Assembly (NCBI GenBank): GCA_019391515.1
Contig: JAHXQP010000010.1
Coordinates: 33,255-97,254 of the forward strand
Direction: 5' to 3'
Source: Clostridiaceae bacterium
GTDB taxonomy: Bacteria; Bacillota; Clostridia; Tissierellales; Sporanaerobacteraceae
DNA: 64,000 nucleotides
Positions 26,728 to 35,400 of this stretch are shown here, one piece after another. Numbering within the stretch: the stretch's first letter is position 1; each line of letters starts with the position of its first letter. The position numbers and the translations under genes are program-made. The notes under the pieces were generated by a model. The model was given only the letters and a program-made list of their open reading frames with translations. It had not been told where the DNA came from and did not search any database.

Positions 26728-27720
26728 TTATTTATTTTTTAATAAAAGTTCGGCTATTTGAATAGTATTTGTAGCTGCACCTTTTCTAGTATTGTCAGCT
26801 ACTATCCAGATATTAATTCCATTTTCAACACTAAAATCTCTTCTTATTCTACCTACATATACTTCATCTTTGCCTTCTATATTTACAGGCATTGGGTAAG
26901 TATTTTTTTCTACATTATCTAGTACCACAATCCCTTTATAATTGTTTAAGACTTCGTGTATTTCCTCTATATTAAAATTTTTTTCAAATTCAATATTAGT
27001 AGAGACACAGTGACCAAAATAAACAGGAACTCTTACTGCGGTAGAAGTAATTTTTAATTTATCATCATGCAATATTTTTCTAGTTTCTTCAATCATTTTT
27101 ATTTCTTCTTTTGTATATCCATTATCCATAAAAGAATCAATATGTGGAAGACAATTAAAAGCAATAGGATGGGGATAATTTTGGGGCTCTAAATATTCTA
27201 AGCCGTTTTTTAAATCATCCATACCAGCTACACCAGAACCCGATACTGCTTGATAAGTAGAGAAAATGATTCTTTTTATTTTAAAATTTTCATGAAGTGG
27301 CTTCAATGGAACTACAGATTGAATTGTAGAGCAATTAGGATTAGCAATTATACCTTTATGCCATTCTATATCCTCAGGATTCACTTCAGGAACTATTAAT
27401 GGTACATCTTTATCCATTCTCCAAGCACTACTATTATCAATTACAGTAATTCCATGTTCTTTTGCAATAGGAGCAAACTTTTTACTAATTTCTCCTCCGG
27501 CAGAAAAAAGCAAAAGATCTATAGGTTTGTTAAAAGAATTTTTTGTTAATTCCTCTACCTCGTATTCTTTTTCTCTAAATAATATTTTTTTCCCAATTGA
27601 TTTACTGGAGGCAAATAAATAAAGATTTTCTACAGGAAAATTCCTTTCCTCCATTAGTTTAAGAAAATTTTTTCCGACCATACCAGTTGCACCAACTATT
27701 CCAACATTTATTTTTTTCAT
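26728..27720 (-). CDS. asd: Aspartate-semialdehyde dehydrogenase
   Basis: The 330-residue enzyme reduces aspartyl phosphate to aspartate semialdehyde. The NADP-binding start is [13 protein letters not shown] at residues 5-17, and the catalytic cysteine lies in ANPNCSTIQ (about residue 127-135). It is the first gene of the asd-dapA-dapB operon, with its start ATG at 27720 behind AGAGGTG. The promoter region shared with the divergent CPBP gene (27721-27854) is AT-rich. No lysC or lysA is in the window. Confidence 0.95.
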   Translation of the reverse strand: MKKINVGIVGATGMVGKNFLKLMEERNFPVENLYLFASSKSIGKKILFREKEYEVEELTKNSFNKPIDLLLFSAGGEISKKFAPIAKEHGITVIDNSSAWRMDKDVPLIVPEVNPEDIEWHKGIIANPNCSTIQSVVPLKPLHENFKIKRIIFSTYQAVSGSGVAGMDDLKNGLEYLEPQNYPHPIAFNCLPHIDSFMDNGYTKEEIKMIEETRKILHDDKLKITSTAVRVPVYFGHCVSTNIEFEKNFNIEEIHEVLNNYKGIVVLDNVEKNTYPMPVNIEGKDEVYVGRIRRDFSVENGINIWIVADNTRKGAATNTIQIAELLLKNK

Positions 27721-27854
27721 ATTTTCACCTCTAAATTTTAAATTATTATAATATATTATACTATAATATATTTAATTTTGTGTAATTATAATAATCTATT
27801 TGATTTGAGATAAGAAAAAAGATACAATTAAATAAAAGGGTTTAGGAGGTTATT

Positions 27855-28775
27855 ATGGATAATAAAAGAAAGAATCCTAGTATTTTGGAGACAAATATTT
27901 TTTATTTTGTTTTAGGAATTTTATTAATATTCTTAGGTGGATTTGCACAATCTAGGGAGATATATTCTGGATTATTAATAACTCAATATTTAATAATTTT
28001 ACTTCCTACTATATTATATTTGAGAATAAGGGGTTATAGTCTAAAAAATACTCTTAGATTAAATAAAATATCTATGAAACAGATAGTACTTATACCATTA
28101 ATAGTTATCTTTGCTTATCCAGTGGGAGCTTTTTTAAATTATATTTTTATTCTCTTTTTAAGTAATTTTATAAAAATAAGGCCAGCACCTATTCCTATAC
28201 CTAAAAGTTCACCAGAATTCATCTTAGGTCTAATAGTTATTTCACTATCACCAGGAATATGTGAGGAAATATTATTTAGAGGCATGGTTATGTCTTCTTA
28301 TGATAAATTAGGAAAGAAAAAAGCCATAATAATATCTTCAGTATTATTTGGAGTGTATCATTTCAATCTTCAGAATCTTTTAGGACCTATTTTTTTAGGA
28401 ATAATTTTTGGATTAATAGTATATAAGACAAAGTCAATATATTCTTCTATGATTGCTCATGGATTTAACAATGCTATGGCTTTAACTATTGGCTATTTTT
28501 TATTAGGAAAGATGGATGAAATGCAGATTCAAAGTGAAGCTATTGATATATCGGCTAATTCTTTTGCTAGCATGTTATCTATAATTATTGGACTTATATT
28601 TTCAATAGTTTGTGCAAGTATATCATATAGTTTATATAAGGCATTGCCTGAAAGCAAAGAGGAAATTGAAGAAGAAGTAATAGAAGAATATAACTTTAGA
28701 AAATTAGACTATATTCCATTAGTAGGTGTATTGATAATATTTATATTTTATAATTATATGTTTCTATTTAATTAA
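27855..28775 (+). CDS. CPBP family intramembrane metalloprotease
   Basis: The 306-residue membrane protein has about eight hydrophobic segments. The CPBP (CAAX protease and bacteriocin-processing) motifs are present: EEILFRG at about residues 136-142 with the catalytic Glu pair, then FGVYHFN near 165-172 and HGFNNAM near 203-209. Members cleave substrates inside the membrane, or give bacteriocin immunity; the substrate here is unknown. GGAGG precedes the ATG. It is divergent from asd and followed by an SASP-like gene with no terminator seen. Confidence 0.87.
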   Translation: MDNKRKNPSILETNIFYFVLGILLIFLGGFAQSREIYSGLLITQYLIILLPTILYLRIRGYSLKNTLRLNKISMKQIVLIPLIVIFAYPVGAFLNYIFILFLSNFIKIRPAPIPIPKSSPEFILGLIVISLSPGICEEILFRGMVMSSYDKLGKKKAIIISSVLFGVYHFNLQNLLGPIFLGIIFGLIVYKTKSIYSSMIAHGFNNAMALTIGYFLLGKMDEMQIQSEAIDISANSFASMLSIIIGLIFSIVCASISYSLYKALPESKEEIEEEVIEEYNFRKLDYIPLVGVLIIFIFYNYMFLFN

Positions 28776-28832
28776 TAATGAATTGAATAAAAAAAGCCTT
28801 CTCAACCATACTAAATGGAGGGAGGGGTTCAA

Positions 28833-29033
28833 ATGTCAAAGAAGAAAAAGAAAATCGAAACATTGGAAGATAAATTGAAATATGAAATTGCTGAAGAACT
28901 GGGACTTATGGAAAAGATAAAAGAAGTAGGATGGGGTGGACTTACGGCAAAAGAGTCAGGAAGAATAGGAGGACTTATAACTGTAAAGAAAAGAGAAATG
29001 GCAAAAAAAGAAGCCTTAAAGGATAAAGAATAG
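28833..29033 (+). CDS. Small acid-soluble spore protein, SspF-like
   Basis: From ATG 28833 (behind GGAGGGG) a 66-residue protein is read: a lysine-rich start, LKYEIAEELGL, then GWGGLTAKESGRIGGLI. This is the two-part alpha/beta SASP pattern, and the GWGGLTAKE segment resembles the SspF branch. Such proteins bind spore DNA or act in spore coat or core maturation. It is different from the SASP at 20957. An upstream in-frame start (28815) overlaps the ribosome site and is rejected. Followed 36 bases later by a sirtuin gene. Confidence 0.8.
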   Translation: MSKKKKKIETLEDKLKYEIAEELGLMEKIKEVGWGGLTAKESGRIGGLITVKKREMAKKEALKDKE

Positions 29034-29069
29034 TATCTTAATACTTGAACATTATGGGGGTGCTTGATC

Positions 29070-29813
29070 ATGGACATGGACAAAATTAAAAAAGCAAGTG
29101 AAATGATAAAAAAATCTTCTAGAACTATGGTGTTGACTGGGGCAGGTATTTCTACAGAGAGTGGAATTCCCGATTTTAGAAGCCCTGGTACAGGTCTTTG
29201 GGAAAATACAGATCCTATGGAGGCACTATCTACTACAGTTTTACACAATGATCCAGAGAAGTTTTATAGTGAAGGTTATAAAATGCTTTTAGGAATGACA
29301 GATGCAAAACCTAATAGGGCTCATTTAGCATTGGCAGAAATGGAAAAGCTAGGATTTGTTAAAGGAATAATAACTCAAAATATAGATAATTTACATCATA
29401 AGGCTGGTTCAAAGTATGTTTTAGAGGTTCATGGGAACACAAGGGAAGGTAGTTGTATGAACTGTGGCAAAAAAGTTCCATTAGACGTAATAACACAAAA
29501 AACAGTGGAAGGACAAATACCACCAAAATGCAATAGCTGTCAGGGAACATTAAGACCTGATGTAATAATGTTTGGTGATATGCTTCCAGAAGACTTTAGT
29601 ATAGCTTCTAATGAAGCAAGTACCAGTGATTTACTTATAGTAGTAGGTTCTAGTTTAGTAGTATCACCAGTTAATTATTTGCCTCAAATGGCTAAGAATT
29701 TAATAATCATAAATAAAGGACGCTCTGCAATGGATCATTATAGTGATATATTATTAAATGGTTCAGCTAGTGATATATTGGAAGCTATACTAGAAGAGTT
29801 AGTAGAGGAATAA
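29070..29813 (+). CDS. NAD-dependent protein deacylase (sirtuin)
   Basis: The 247-residue Sir2-type enzyme uses NAD to remove acyl groups from lysines. Motifs are GAGISTESGIPDFR near residues 23-36, TQNIDNLH near 100-107 with the NAD-binding QNID, the catalytic His in EVHGN, and a zinc ribbon CMNC...CNSC. All expected active-site and zinc residues are present. ATG 29070 follows GGGGGT by 8 bases; the TTG at 29064 is too close. It ends three bases before the next gene, so the two are coupled. Confidence 0.95.
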   Translation: MDMDKIKKASEMIKKSSRTMVLTGAGISTESGIPDFRSPGTGLWENTDPMEALSTTVLHNDPEKFYSEGYKMLLGMTDAKPNRAHLALAEMEKLGFVKGIITQNIDNLHHKAGSKYVLEVHGNTREGSCMNCGKKVPLDVITQKTVEGQIPPKCNSCQGTLRPDVIMFGDMLPEDFSIASNEASTSDLLIVVGSSLVVSPVNYLPQMAKNLIIINKGRSAMDHYSDILLNGSASDILEAILEELVEE

Positions 29814-29816
29814 AAT

Positions 29817-30557
29817 ATGAATTGTTATGAAGAGTTTGCTCTATATTATGATGAACTTATGAATGATGTAGATTATGAAGGTTGGTTTTTATATATTAAA
29901 GATATATTTATAAGATTTGATATAGAACCTAAAGAAGTATTAGAAATGGCATGTGGTACTGGGAATTTAACTTATTATCTATGCAAAGAAGGATACAATG
30001 TAACTAGCTTTGATATGTCAGAAGAGATGCTTTCTATAGCTTATAATAAATTATTGCATTTTAAGAATTTAAAACTATTAAAACAGAATATGAATGATTT
30101 TAAGATGAGCAAACAATTTGATAGTGTAGTATCTATTTGTGATAGCATAAATTATATTCTTAATAGAGATGAGCTTTTAAAAATATTTAAAAATGTATAT
30201 GAGCATCTGAAAGAGGATGGTTTATTTATATTCGATATTAATTCCTATTATAAACTAAGTGAAATTATAGGAGATAATACTTTTGTTGAAGATAGAGATG
30301 ATATATATTATGTTTGGCAAAATTATTTTGATGAAGCTAGTGGCTTAGCTCAATTTAATTTAGATTTTTTTATTAAAAATGAAGATGGAAACTATATGAG
30401 ATTTGATGAGGAGCATATAGAGCGTGCCTATCAAATTGAAGAAATTGAAGGTATTCTTAAAGAGGCAGGATTTAAGGAAATAGAAAAATATGAGGCATTT
30501 ACATTCAATGTTCCTAAAAATAATAGTGAAAGGATTAATTTTGTTGCTAAAAAGTAG
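29817..30557 (+). CDS. Class I SAM-dependent methyltransferase
   Basis: The 246-residue protein has the Rossmann-type SAM motif I VLEMACGTGNL near residues 40-50, then FDMSEEML (about 65-72) as motif II. Its N-terminus, CYEEFALYYDELMNDVDYEGW, is that of a common Firmicutes methyltransferase family of unknown substrate. It lies three bases after the sirtuin gene. Substrate cannot be deduced. Confidence 0.85.
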   Translation: MNCYEEFALYYDELMNDVDYEGWFLYIKDIFIRFDIEPKEVLEMACGTGNLTYYLCKEGYNVTSFDMSEEMLSIAYNKLLHFKNLKLLKQNMNDFKMSKQFDSVVSICDSINYILNRDELLKIFKNVYEHLKEDGLFIFDINSYYKLSEIIGDNTFVEDRDDIYYVWQNYFDEASGLAQFNLDFFIKNEDGNYMRFDEEHIERAYQIEEIEGILKEAGFKEIEKYEAFTFNVPKNNSERINFVAKK

Positions 30558-30612
30558 TAAAAAAGTATCTGAAAGTTCACTGAATAATTTGTTATTTTTG
30601 AGGAATACTATT

Positions 30613-30641
30613 TGACAACAGTATTTAACTGTGATAGTATT
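30613..30641 (+). promoter_or_regulatory. Promoter of the cold-shock gene
   Basis: TTGACA (30613-30618), a 17-base spacer and TAGTAT (30636-30641). The transcript would have an untranslated leader of about 60 bases, common for cold-shock genes. Confidence 0.65.
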
Positions 30642-30706
30642 AGGGAAAGTAGAGGGTATTACATACTCATCTATATTAAATTAGTTGTATTGGAGGAATG
30701 TTTTAA

Positions 30707-30907
30707 ATGGTTAATGGAACAGTAAAGTGGTTTAATGCTACAAAAGGTTACGGATTTATTTCTACTGAAGATGGCGAAGATGTCTTCGTACACTATTCAG
30801 CAATTGAAGAAGATGGATTCAAAACTTTAGAAGAAGGACAACAAGTTGAATTTGAAATAGTTGAAGGAGAAAAAGGTCCTCAAGCTACAAGTGTTAAAAA
30901 ACTATAA
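30707..30907 (+). CDS. Cold-shock protein, CspA family
   Basis: A 66-residue single cold-shock domain. The RNA-binding motifs [12 protein letters not shown] (RNP1, about residues 7-18) and DVFVHYSAI (RNP2, about 25-33) are intact, and the length is normal. These proteins bind single-stranded RNA and act as RNA chaperones in cold or stationary phase. It has its own promoter and terminator. Confidence 0.97.
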   Translation: MVNGTVKWFNATKGYGFISTEDGEDVFVHYSAIEEDGFKTLEEGQQVEFEIVEGEKGPQATSVKKL

Positions 30908-30950
30908 TTAAATATAAAAACTTGTAGATAGTTTTAAATTGTAGCAAATT

Positions 30951-30970
30951 AGCCCCTAACGTTAGGGGCT
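30951..30970 (+). terminator. Terminator-like hairpin after the cold-shock gene
   Basis: AGCCCCTAACGTTAGGGGCT is a perfect palindrome followed by TTTAAAT. The T-run is short. Confidence 0.65.
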
Positions 30971-31008
30971 TTAAATATCTCTAAAACAATATAGAAAAGG
31001 AGTTAATT

Positions 31009-31878
31009 ATGAAAGATTATATTATTAGAGCTATTGATAAAAAAGGAACTATTAGAGTATTTGTTGCCAGTACTACTAATTTAGTAGAAGAGGCTAGAAA
31101 AATTCATAATACCATGCCTACAGGAACAGCCGCTTTAGGTAGGACTTTAACAGCAGCCAGCATTATGGGAACAATGATGAAGAATGAAAAAGAAAGTATA
31201 TCTATTCAATTTCGTGGAGATGGACCTATTAAGAACATAGCTGTTGTATCTAATTCAAAAGGTGAGGTTAAAGGCTATGTAGGTGACCCTACAGTGGATT
31301 TACCATTGAAAAGCAATGGGAAATTAGATGTAGGTGGAGCAGTAGGAAGCAATGGAAGGGTTATTGTTATAAAGGATTTTGGTCTTAAGGATCCTTATAT
31401 TGGGCAGTCTAGTATAGTTTCGGGAGAAATAGCAGAAGATTTAACATATTATTTTGCAAATTCTGAGCAACAGCCTTCAGCAGTTAATTTAGGTGTACTA
31501 GTAGATAGAGATTTATCTGTAAAAGCAGCTGGAGGGTATATAGTTCAATTGCTTCCAGGAACTTTAGATGAGGATATAGATAAACTAGAGGAGAGTATAA
31601 AAAATTCTGAGCCTATATCTACATTAATAGATAAGGGATTAACTCCAGAAGAAATACTTGAGAATGTATTTGGAAAACTTAATATGAATATTTTAGATAG
31701 AAAAGAAGTTTCATTTAAGTGTAACTGTTCTAGGAATAAAATAGAAACAACTCTTAGAAGTCTAGGGGAAAAAGAGATAAAAAGTATGATAGACGAAGAT
31801 GGAAAGGCAGAAGTTATATGCCATTTTTGTAATGAAAAATATAATTTTTCAAAAGAAGATTTAAAATCTTTACTTTAA
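31009..31878 (+). CDS. hslO: Redox-regulated chaperone Hsp33
   Basis: The 289-residue protein is a holdase activated by oxidative unfolding. The C-terminal zinc centre is CNC (in FKCNCSRNK) and, about 27 residues on, CHFC, the four cysteines that bind zinc in the reduced form and make disulfides on oxidation. The N-terminal half holds GRTLTAASIMGTMMK and GDGPIKNIAVVSN, typical of Hsp33. ATG follows AAGGAG. The tRNA promoter overlaps the region just after its stop. Confidence 0.96.
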   Translation: MKDYIIRAIDKKGTIRVFVASTTNLVEEARKIHNTMPTGTAALGRTLTAASIMGTMMKNEKESISIQFRGDGPIKNIAVVSNSKGEVKGYVGDPTVDLPLKSNGKLDVGGAVGSNGRVIVIKDFGLKDPYIGQSSIVSGEIAEDLTYYFANSEQQPSAVNLGVLVDRDLSVKAAGGYIVQLLPGTLDEDIDKLEESIKNSEPISTLIDKGLTPEEILENVFGKLNMNILDRKEVSFKCNCSRNKIETTLRSLGEKEIKSMIDEDGKAEVICHFCNEKYNFSKEDLKSLL

Positions 31879-31881
31879 GTG

Positions 31882-31910
31882 TTGACTTTAACTTATAATT
31901 GTTGTATACT
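31882..31910 (+). promoter_or_regulatory. Promoter of the tRNA cluster
   Basis: TTGACT (31882-31887), a 17-base spacer and TATACT (31905-31910), 19 bases before the first tRNA. Confidence 0.75.
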
Positions 31911-31928
31911 ATCAACTGTGGTTAAGTT

Positions 31929-32004
31929 GCCCAGATAGCTCAGTCGGTAGAGCAGGGGACTGAAAATCCCCGTGTCGGTGGTTCGATTCCGCCTCTGGGC
32001 ACCA
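31929..32004 (+). tRNA. tRNA-Phe (GAA)
   Basis: 76 bases with an encoded CCA. The acceptor stem GCCCAGA/TCTGGGC, the D, anticodon and T arms (GGTTCGATTCC) all pair. The anticodon loop CTGAAAA reads GAA. Confidence 0.96.
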
Positions 32005-32034
32005 TTATATTTAAACTATGCAGCTAGAAATTTT

Positions 32035-32109
32035 GCGGAAGTGGCTCAGTGGTAGAGCATCGCCTTGCCAAGGCGAGGGCCGCGGGTTCGAATCCCGTCT
32101 TCCGCTCCA
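32035..32109 (+). tRNA. tRNA-Gly (GCC)
   Basis: 75 bases with encoded CCA. The acceptor stem GCGGAAG pairs with CTTCCGC; the loop TTGCCAA gives anticodon GCC. Confidence 0.96.
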
Positions 32110-32111
32110 GG

Positions 32112-32147
32112 AAATTAAATACGGCGGTATAGCCAAGTGGTAAGGCA
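32112..32147 (+). pseudogene. 5' fragment of a tRNA-Cys gene, duplicated with its upstream bases
   Basis: From 32123 the first 25 bases match the intact tRNA-Cys at 32247 with one mismatch, covering the acceptor 5' strand and the D arm. The match then ends. The ten bases before it are also shared, so 32112-32147 repeats 32236-32271 (36 bp, two mismatches) at a distance of 124 bp. No anticodon, T arm or 3' acceptor follows, so it cannot be a working tRNA. Bases 32148-32235 between the copies are not recognised. Confidence 0.85.
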
Positions 32148-32246
32148 TAAGTAGAGAACCAAAACACGCTTTTCGTTTTGTGTGAATCACTTAGTCGGGG
32201 GAGTTCTTTAGAATTACTATTTCAAAACAATCATAAAATTAAATAT

Positions 32247-32320
<74 letters not shown>

Positions 32321-32323
32321 AGA

Positions 32324-32357
32324 AAACCTTCTATATCTTATAGAAGGTTTATTTTTT
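32324..32357 (+). terminator. Terminator of the tRNA cluster
   Basis: AAACCTTCTATA (32324-32335) pairs with TATAGAAGGTTT (32339-32350), followed by Ts. Confidence 0.88.
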
Positions 32358-32380
32358 ATAAACTATATTATATTAAATTA

Positions 32381-32828
32381 TTATTTGATAAAAATACTTG
32401 TGGACATAGTATTCCAAGGATAGTTAGCTGATATAGCTTTATAAGTAAAATCTCCTTGATTACTATTATCATTGCTATATACAAATAACTTCCAAGTTCT
32501 TTCCCAGCCAATAACTATATTATTATTTCCAACAATTGATTTAGAATCTATAAGTTCAGCTTCTTGATTATCGAATTTTGCATATCTTTGAGAACTATAC
32601 CCTATTTCTTCTGTTGTTACATAAATGTATGATCCACCATGGTCACGTTTAGTAGATAGTTGATTTTCCCTAATAACTTCTGCTCCACCTTTTTCTGATT
32701 TTACCCTAGTAACCCTAAGGCTTGTAAGTGGTGGAGCAGAAGCAGCAAAAGATTGACTTCCTATACTAAATAAAACTACGAAAAATAGTAAAATACTTAA
32801 TGTTGAATAAGTATTTGCCGATAGTCAT
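32381..32828 (-). pseudogene. Frameshifted gene for a small secreted protein
   Basis: On the minus strand, 32803 down to the stop at 32381-32383 is an open frame of about 141 codons. It begins with a hydrophobic stretch and a signal-peptidase-like end (LLFFVVLFSIGSQSFAASA), then a polar beta-rich region with two Trp-containing segments (IGWERTWKLF, NYPWNTM). This frame has no ATG, GTG or TTG start before a stop at 32827-32825. An ATG at 32828 in the neighbouring frame encodes MTIGKYLFN, which would complete a signal peptide if one base were skipped. The gene is thus frameshifted or cut at its 5' end, with no ribosome site seen. Family unknown. Confidence 0.55.
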
Positions 32829-32868
32829 ATATGAACCGTTTAAATTTTTAGATTGGGGGATTATGAAA

Positions 32869-33447
32869 ATGATTAATTCGATTAATAACAGTACCTTTTT
32901 AAATTCAATTAATAATTATCAAAGTAAGACATCTACAACTAATAAAAATGAGATTGGTGAAGTAGGATTTTCAAATCATTTGACATCTGTTGATAAAGTA
33001 GAAAGGAAAAAAGGATTGGAAGAATTAATACAAAAGTTTTTAAATAATGAATTTGAAGACTCTAAAAATCAAAAAGAGGCTATTTCCAAATATTATAATT
33101 TAAATGATAAAGATGAATTTTTTAGACAATTTGCTAATGATTTTGATATGAATAATATGAATTCCAAAGAATTAGCGTTACTCGAATGTATTATACCTTA
33201 TGCTAATTTCATAGATTTTGATGATAAAGTTAAACACGAACTAGAAATATGTGCAATTGGTGCTATGTTGCGTCTTGAGGCAACTGATTTAGCAGGTATT
33301 ACAAATGAAAAAGAAGCTTGGGATTATAGAGGTAATATACCGAGACTATTAAACAGACTTTATAATGCGAGTGAATTGGAAGACAAGGTATCAATACTAA
33401 AACTTATTCGAATGGTTGAAGAGATTCAATCTTTTAGAGTTAGATAA
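32869..33447 (+). CDS. Unrecognised protein next to the tRNA cluster
   Basis: From ATG 32869 (8 bases after GGGGGA) the protein has 192 residues. The first 40 are rich in Asn, Ser and Thr and probably disordered; the rest looks all-helical (EELIQKFLNNEFED, NRLYNASELEDKVSILKLIRMVEE). No signal peptide, membrane segment or known motif is seen. Its 5' end lies against the broken secreted-protein gene, and a long perfect palindrome follows. This suggests an acquired gene at a disturbed site. Function unknown. Confidence 0.6.
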   Translation: MINSINNSTFLNSINNYQSKTSTTNKNEIGEVGFSNHLTSVDKVERKKGLEELIQKFLNNEFEDSKNQKEAISKYYNLNDKDEFFRQFANDFDMNNMNSKELALLECIIPYANFIDFDDKVKHELEICAIGAMLRLEATDLAGITNEKEAWDYRGNIPRLLNRLYNASELEDKVSILKLIRMVEEIQSFRVR

Positions 33448-33584
33448 AAATGGACTTATGTCAGTATTGTAGATTTAGGTAGGCCACATTCACTTTTGAC
33501 ATTTAAACATATCGAGTAAACAGTGGAAATGATAAAATTTTAAATAGCTAACGCTCGATATTTCAGTGGGCTGAGACTGTTTAA

Positions 33585-33640
33585 TCACAAACATCAAATA
33601 GCCTCCACCTTTAAAGGTGGAGGCTATTTGATGTTTGTGA
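33585..33640. repeat. 56-bp perfect palindrome
   Basis: Positions 33585-33612 are the exact reverse complement of 33613-33640, with no spacer. The core is GCCTCCACCTTT/AAAGGTGGAGGC. It has no T-run, so a simple terminator does not explain the full length. Bases 33448-33584 before it contain weaker inverted repeats (for example ATCGAG at 33513-33518 with CTCGAT at 33553-33558) and no gene. Confidence 0.9.
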
Positions 33641-33654
33641 AAGGAGGAATATAT

Positions 33655-34398
33655 GTGAAAAACAATCCTTTTATACCATATAAAAAAGGAAATTTAGTTA
33701 TTATAGATGGAAGGGTAGATGAAAAAGTAATAAAGTTTTTAGAAAAGTTAAATATAAAAGTAATAAAAACTGTCAAATGTGAAGATGTTCATGAGGCTAT
33801 AGCTTATCATCCAGATATAGTGCTACATCCTATAAATTATAAAACTTTAATTGTAGCTCCAAATGTTTTTGAATATTATGAAGAAAAATTCTTTGGAACG
33901 GGTATAGAACTTATAAGAGGAGAAAAACAATTAGTAAGAGACTATCCAGGAGATATAGCATATAATGTAGGAAGAGTTTATGGATATGCAATTCATAATT
34001 TTAAGTATACAGATGAAAAACTTCTTTTTTATTTAAAAAAAGAAGGATTAGAATTAGTTAATGTAAATCAAGGATATACAAAATGTTCTATGGCAGTAGT
34101 AGATAAAAAAGCTATTATTACTGCTGATCGTCCTATATACGAGGCAATGGTTAAATGTGACATAGATACCTTATTAATAGAACCAGGATATATAGAACTA
34201 GAAGGATTTGACTATGGATTTATAGGTGGTTGTTTTGGTAGTATATGCAAAAATGACATATTTATTTCAGGAAAATTGGATGATCATCCAGATAAAGATA
34301 AAATTAATAACTTCCTAAAAAAACATAAAAAAAATCTAATTTTTTTAAGTTATGATAAAATTGTTGATCTTGGTACAATAATTACTTTATATTGTTAA
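33655..34398 (+). CDS. Conserved protein resembling the DUF6873 GME-fold family
   Basis: From GTG 33655, 7 bases after AAAGGAGG, the 247-residue protein resembles the DUF6873 group of clostridial proteins related to the guanidine-modifying (arginine deiminase-like) fold. Recognisable pieces are IIDGRVDEKVIKFLEKL near the start, HPDIVLHPINYKTLIVAPN, and YTKCSMAVVDKKAIITADRP in the second half. Catalytic residues cannot be assigned with confidence. In-frame starts upstream (33628, 33631) lie inside the palindrome and are rejected. A role in sporulation is possible from the ytxC neighbour, but this is only context. Confidence 0.68.
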   Translation: MKNNPFIPYKKGNLVIIDGRVDEKVIKFLEKLNIKVIKTVKCEDVHEAIAYHPDIVLHPINYKTLIVAPNVFEYYEEKFFGTGIELIRGEKQLVRDYPGDIAYNVGRVYGYAIHNFKYTDEKLLFYLKKEGLELVNVNQGYTKCSMAVVDKKAIITADRPIYEAMVKCDIDTLLIEPGYIELEGFDYGFIGGCFGSICKNDIFISGKLDDHPDKDKINNFLKKHKKNLIFLSYDKIVDLGTIITLYC

Positions 34399-34477
34399 TA
34401 TTGTAATCTTATAAATAGTATATACTTATGTCAAAAACGTATACTACTAATGTCATGAAAAGAGAGGAGGATTGAAA

Positions 34478-35311
34478 TTGTTATCTATTGGGGTAAAAGA
34501 AACCAAAGGTCAAATAAAAGATATATTTAATAAATATGATTTTGGAAATAATATTGAAATTAAAGAAGAAAAAATTAATGATAGATTTTTTCTAATGTTT
34601 TATCCTAAAGGTAGAGAAGAAGAATTTTATAGTATTATATCTTTATTTATTAGTGAAATAATCATTGAATATTATTTAAAAGAGATAATATTAAAAGATG
34701 TTTTTATGAAGTATAATAATTTTAATAAAGATGAAAAGGTTGAAATTGTTCAATTAGCTTATAAAAATTTATATAATAAAAATGAATTTATTAAAGAGAA
34801 GGAATTAATATTTAAGGAAGTATATGATTATATCTCTATTAATGATTTAATGATAGTAGATGGATTTGTAAGTTTTAGATTGAAATCTATAGATAGGATT
34901 ATAAATGAAATTATAAAAAGAAGTATAGATGAATTTTCAGCTGTTAAGGAATATAGGGAATTTATAAATGTACTTCAATATTTTATAGACATTCAAGAAC
35001 CTAAAATTGATTTAGTAAATGTGGTTATAGATGACGAATATAAATTATATGATAAGGAAAACAATTTAATAGATAATGATTTTTTTAATGATATTATTAA
35101 CGAATTATCAGATGATGGTATTAATGAAGATGATATTTTAATTAGTTCTATAATTACAATAGCTCCTCAAAAATTAATTATTCATGTTAATGAAGAAAAT
35201 AAGAGTAAAGAAATTGTAGATATACTTCAAAGTGTTTTTATAGATAAGGTTGAGTTTTGCAAAGGTTGTAATTTATGCAATATAAAGATTCCATTGAAGA
35301 AAGAAAAATAA
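34478..35311 (+). CDS. ytxC: Sporulation protein YtxC
   Basis: A 277-residue protein of the YtxC family, seen in spore-formers. Characteristic are the N-terminal IGVKETK, the helical middle with EIIIEYYLKEII and VDGFVSFRLKSI (about residues 127-138), and a cysteine-containing end CKGCNLCN. Its biochemical role is not established. Start TTG 34478 lies 7 bases after GAGGAGG; TTG 34472 is too close. With the two SASPs and the PdaB-like protein it supports sporulation ability. Confidence 0.8.
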   Translation: MLSIGVKETKGQIKDIFNKYDFGNNIEIKEEKINDRFFLMFYPKGREEEFYSIISLFISEIIIEYYLKEIILKDVFMKYNNFNKDEKVEIVQLAYKNLYNKNEFIKEKELIFKEVYDYISINDLMIVDGFVSFRLKSIDRIINEIIKRSIDEFSAVKEYREFINVLQYFIDIQEPKIDLVNVVIDDEYKLYDKENNLIDNDFFNDIINELSDDGINEDDILISSIITIAPQKLIIHVNEENKSKEIVDILQSVFIDKVEFCKGCNLCNIKIPLKKEK

Positions 35312-35400
35312 AGAAAGTTTTACTTTCATCTTTACACTTTGAAAGATTTTAAAAAAATGATATTATAAGTATTAGTATAATGTATTTTAGGGGGGATATA

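Noticed and set aside
27721..27854. Lysine riboswitch in front of asd-dapA-dapB
   Set aside because: The shared intergenic region is too short (134 bases) and shows no lysine aptamer features.
32123..32235. Second complete tRNA-Cys, possibly with an intron
   Set aside because: After the D arm no anticodon stem, T arm or 3' acceptor strand can be found up to the intact copy.
33569..33576. GGCTGAGA, a motif of TPP riboswitches
   Set aside because: The other conserved TPP segments (GGGGTGC before, ACCTGA after) are absent, and the motif sits in the loop of a small CAGT/ACTG hairpin.
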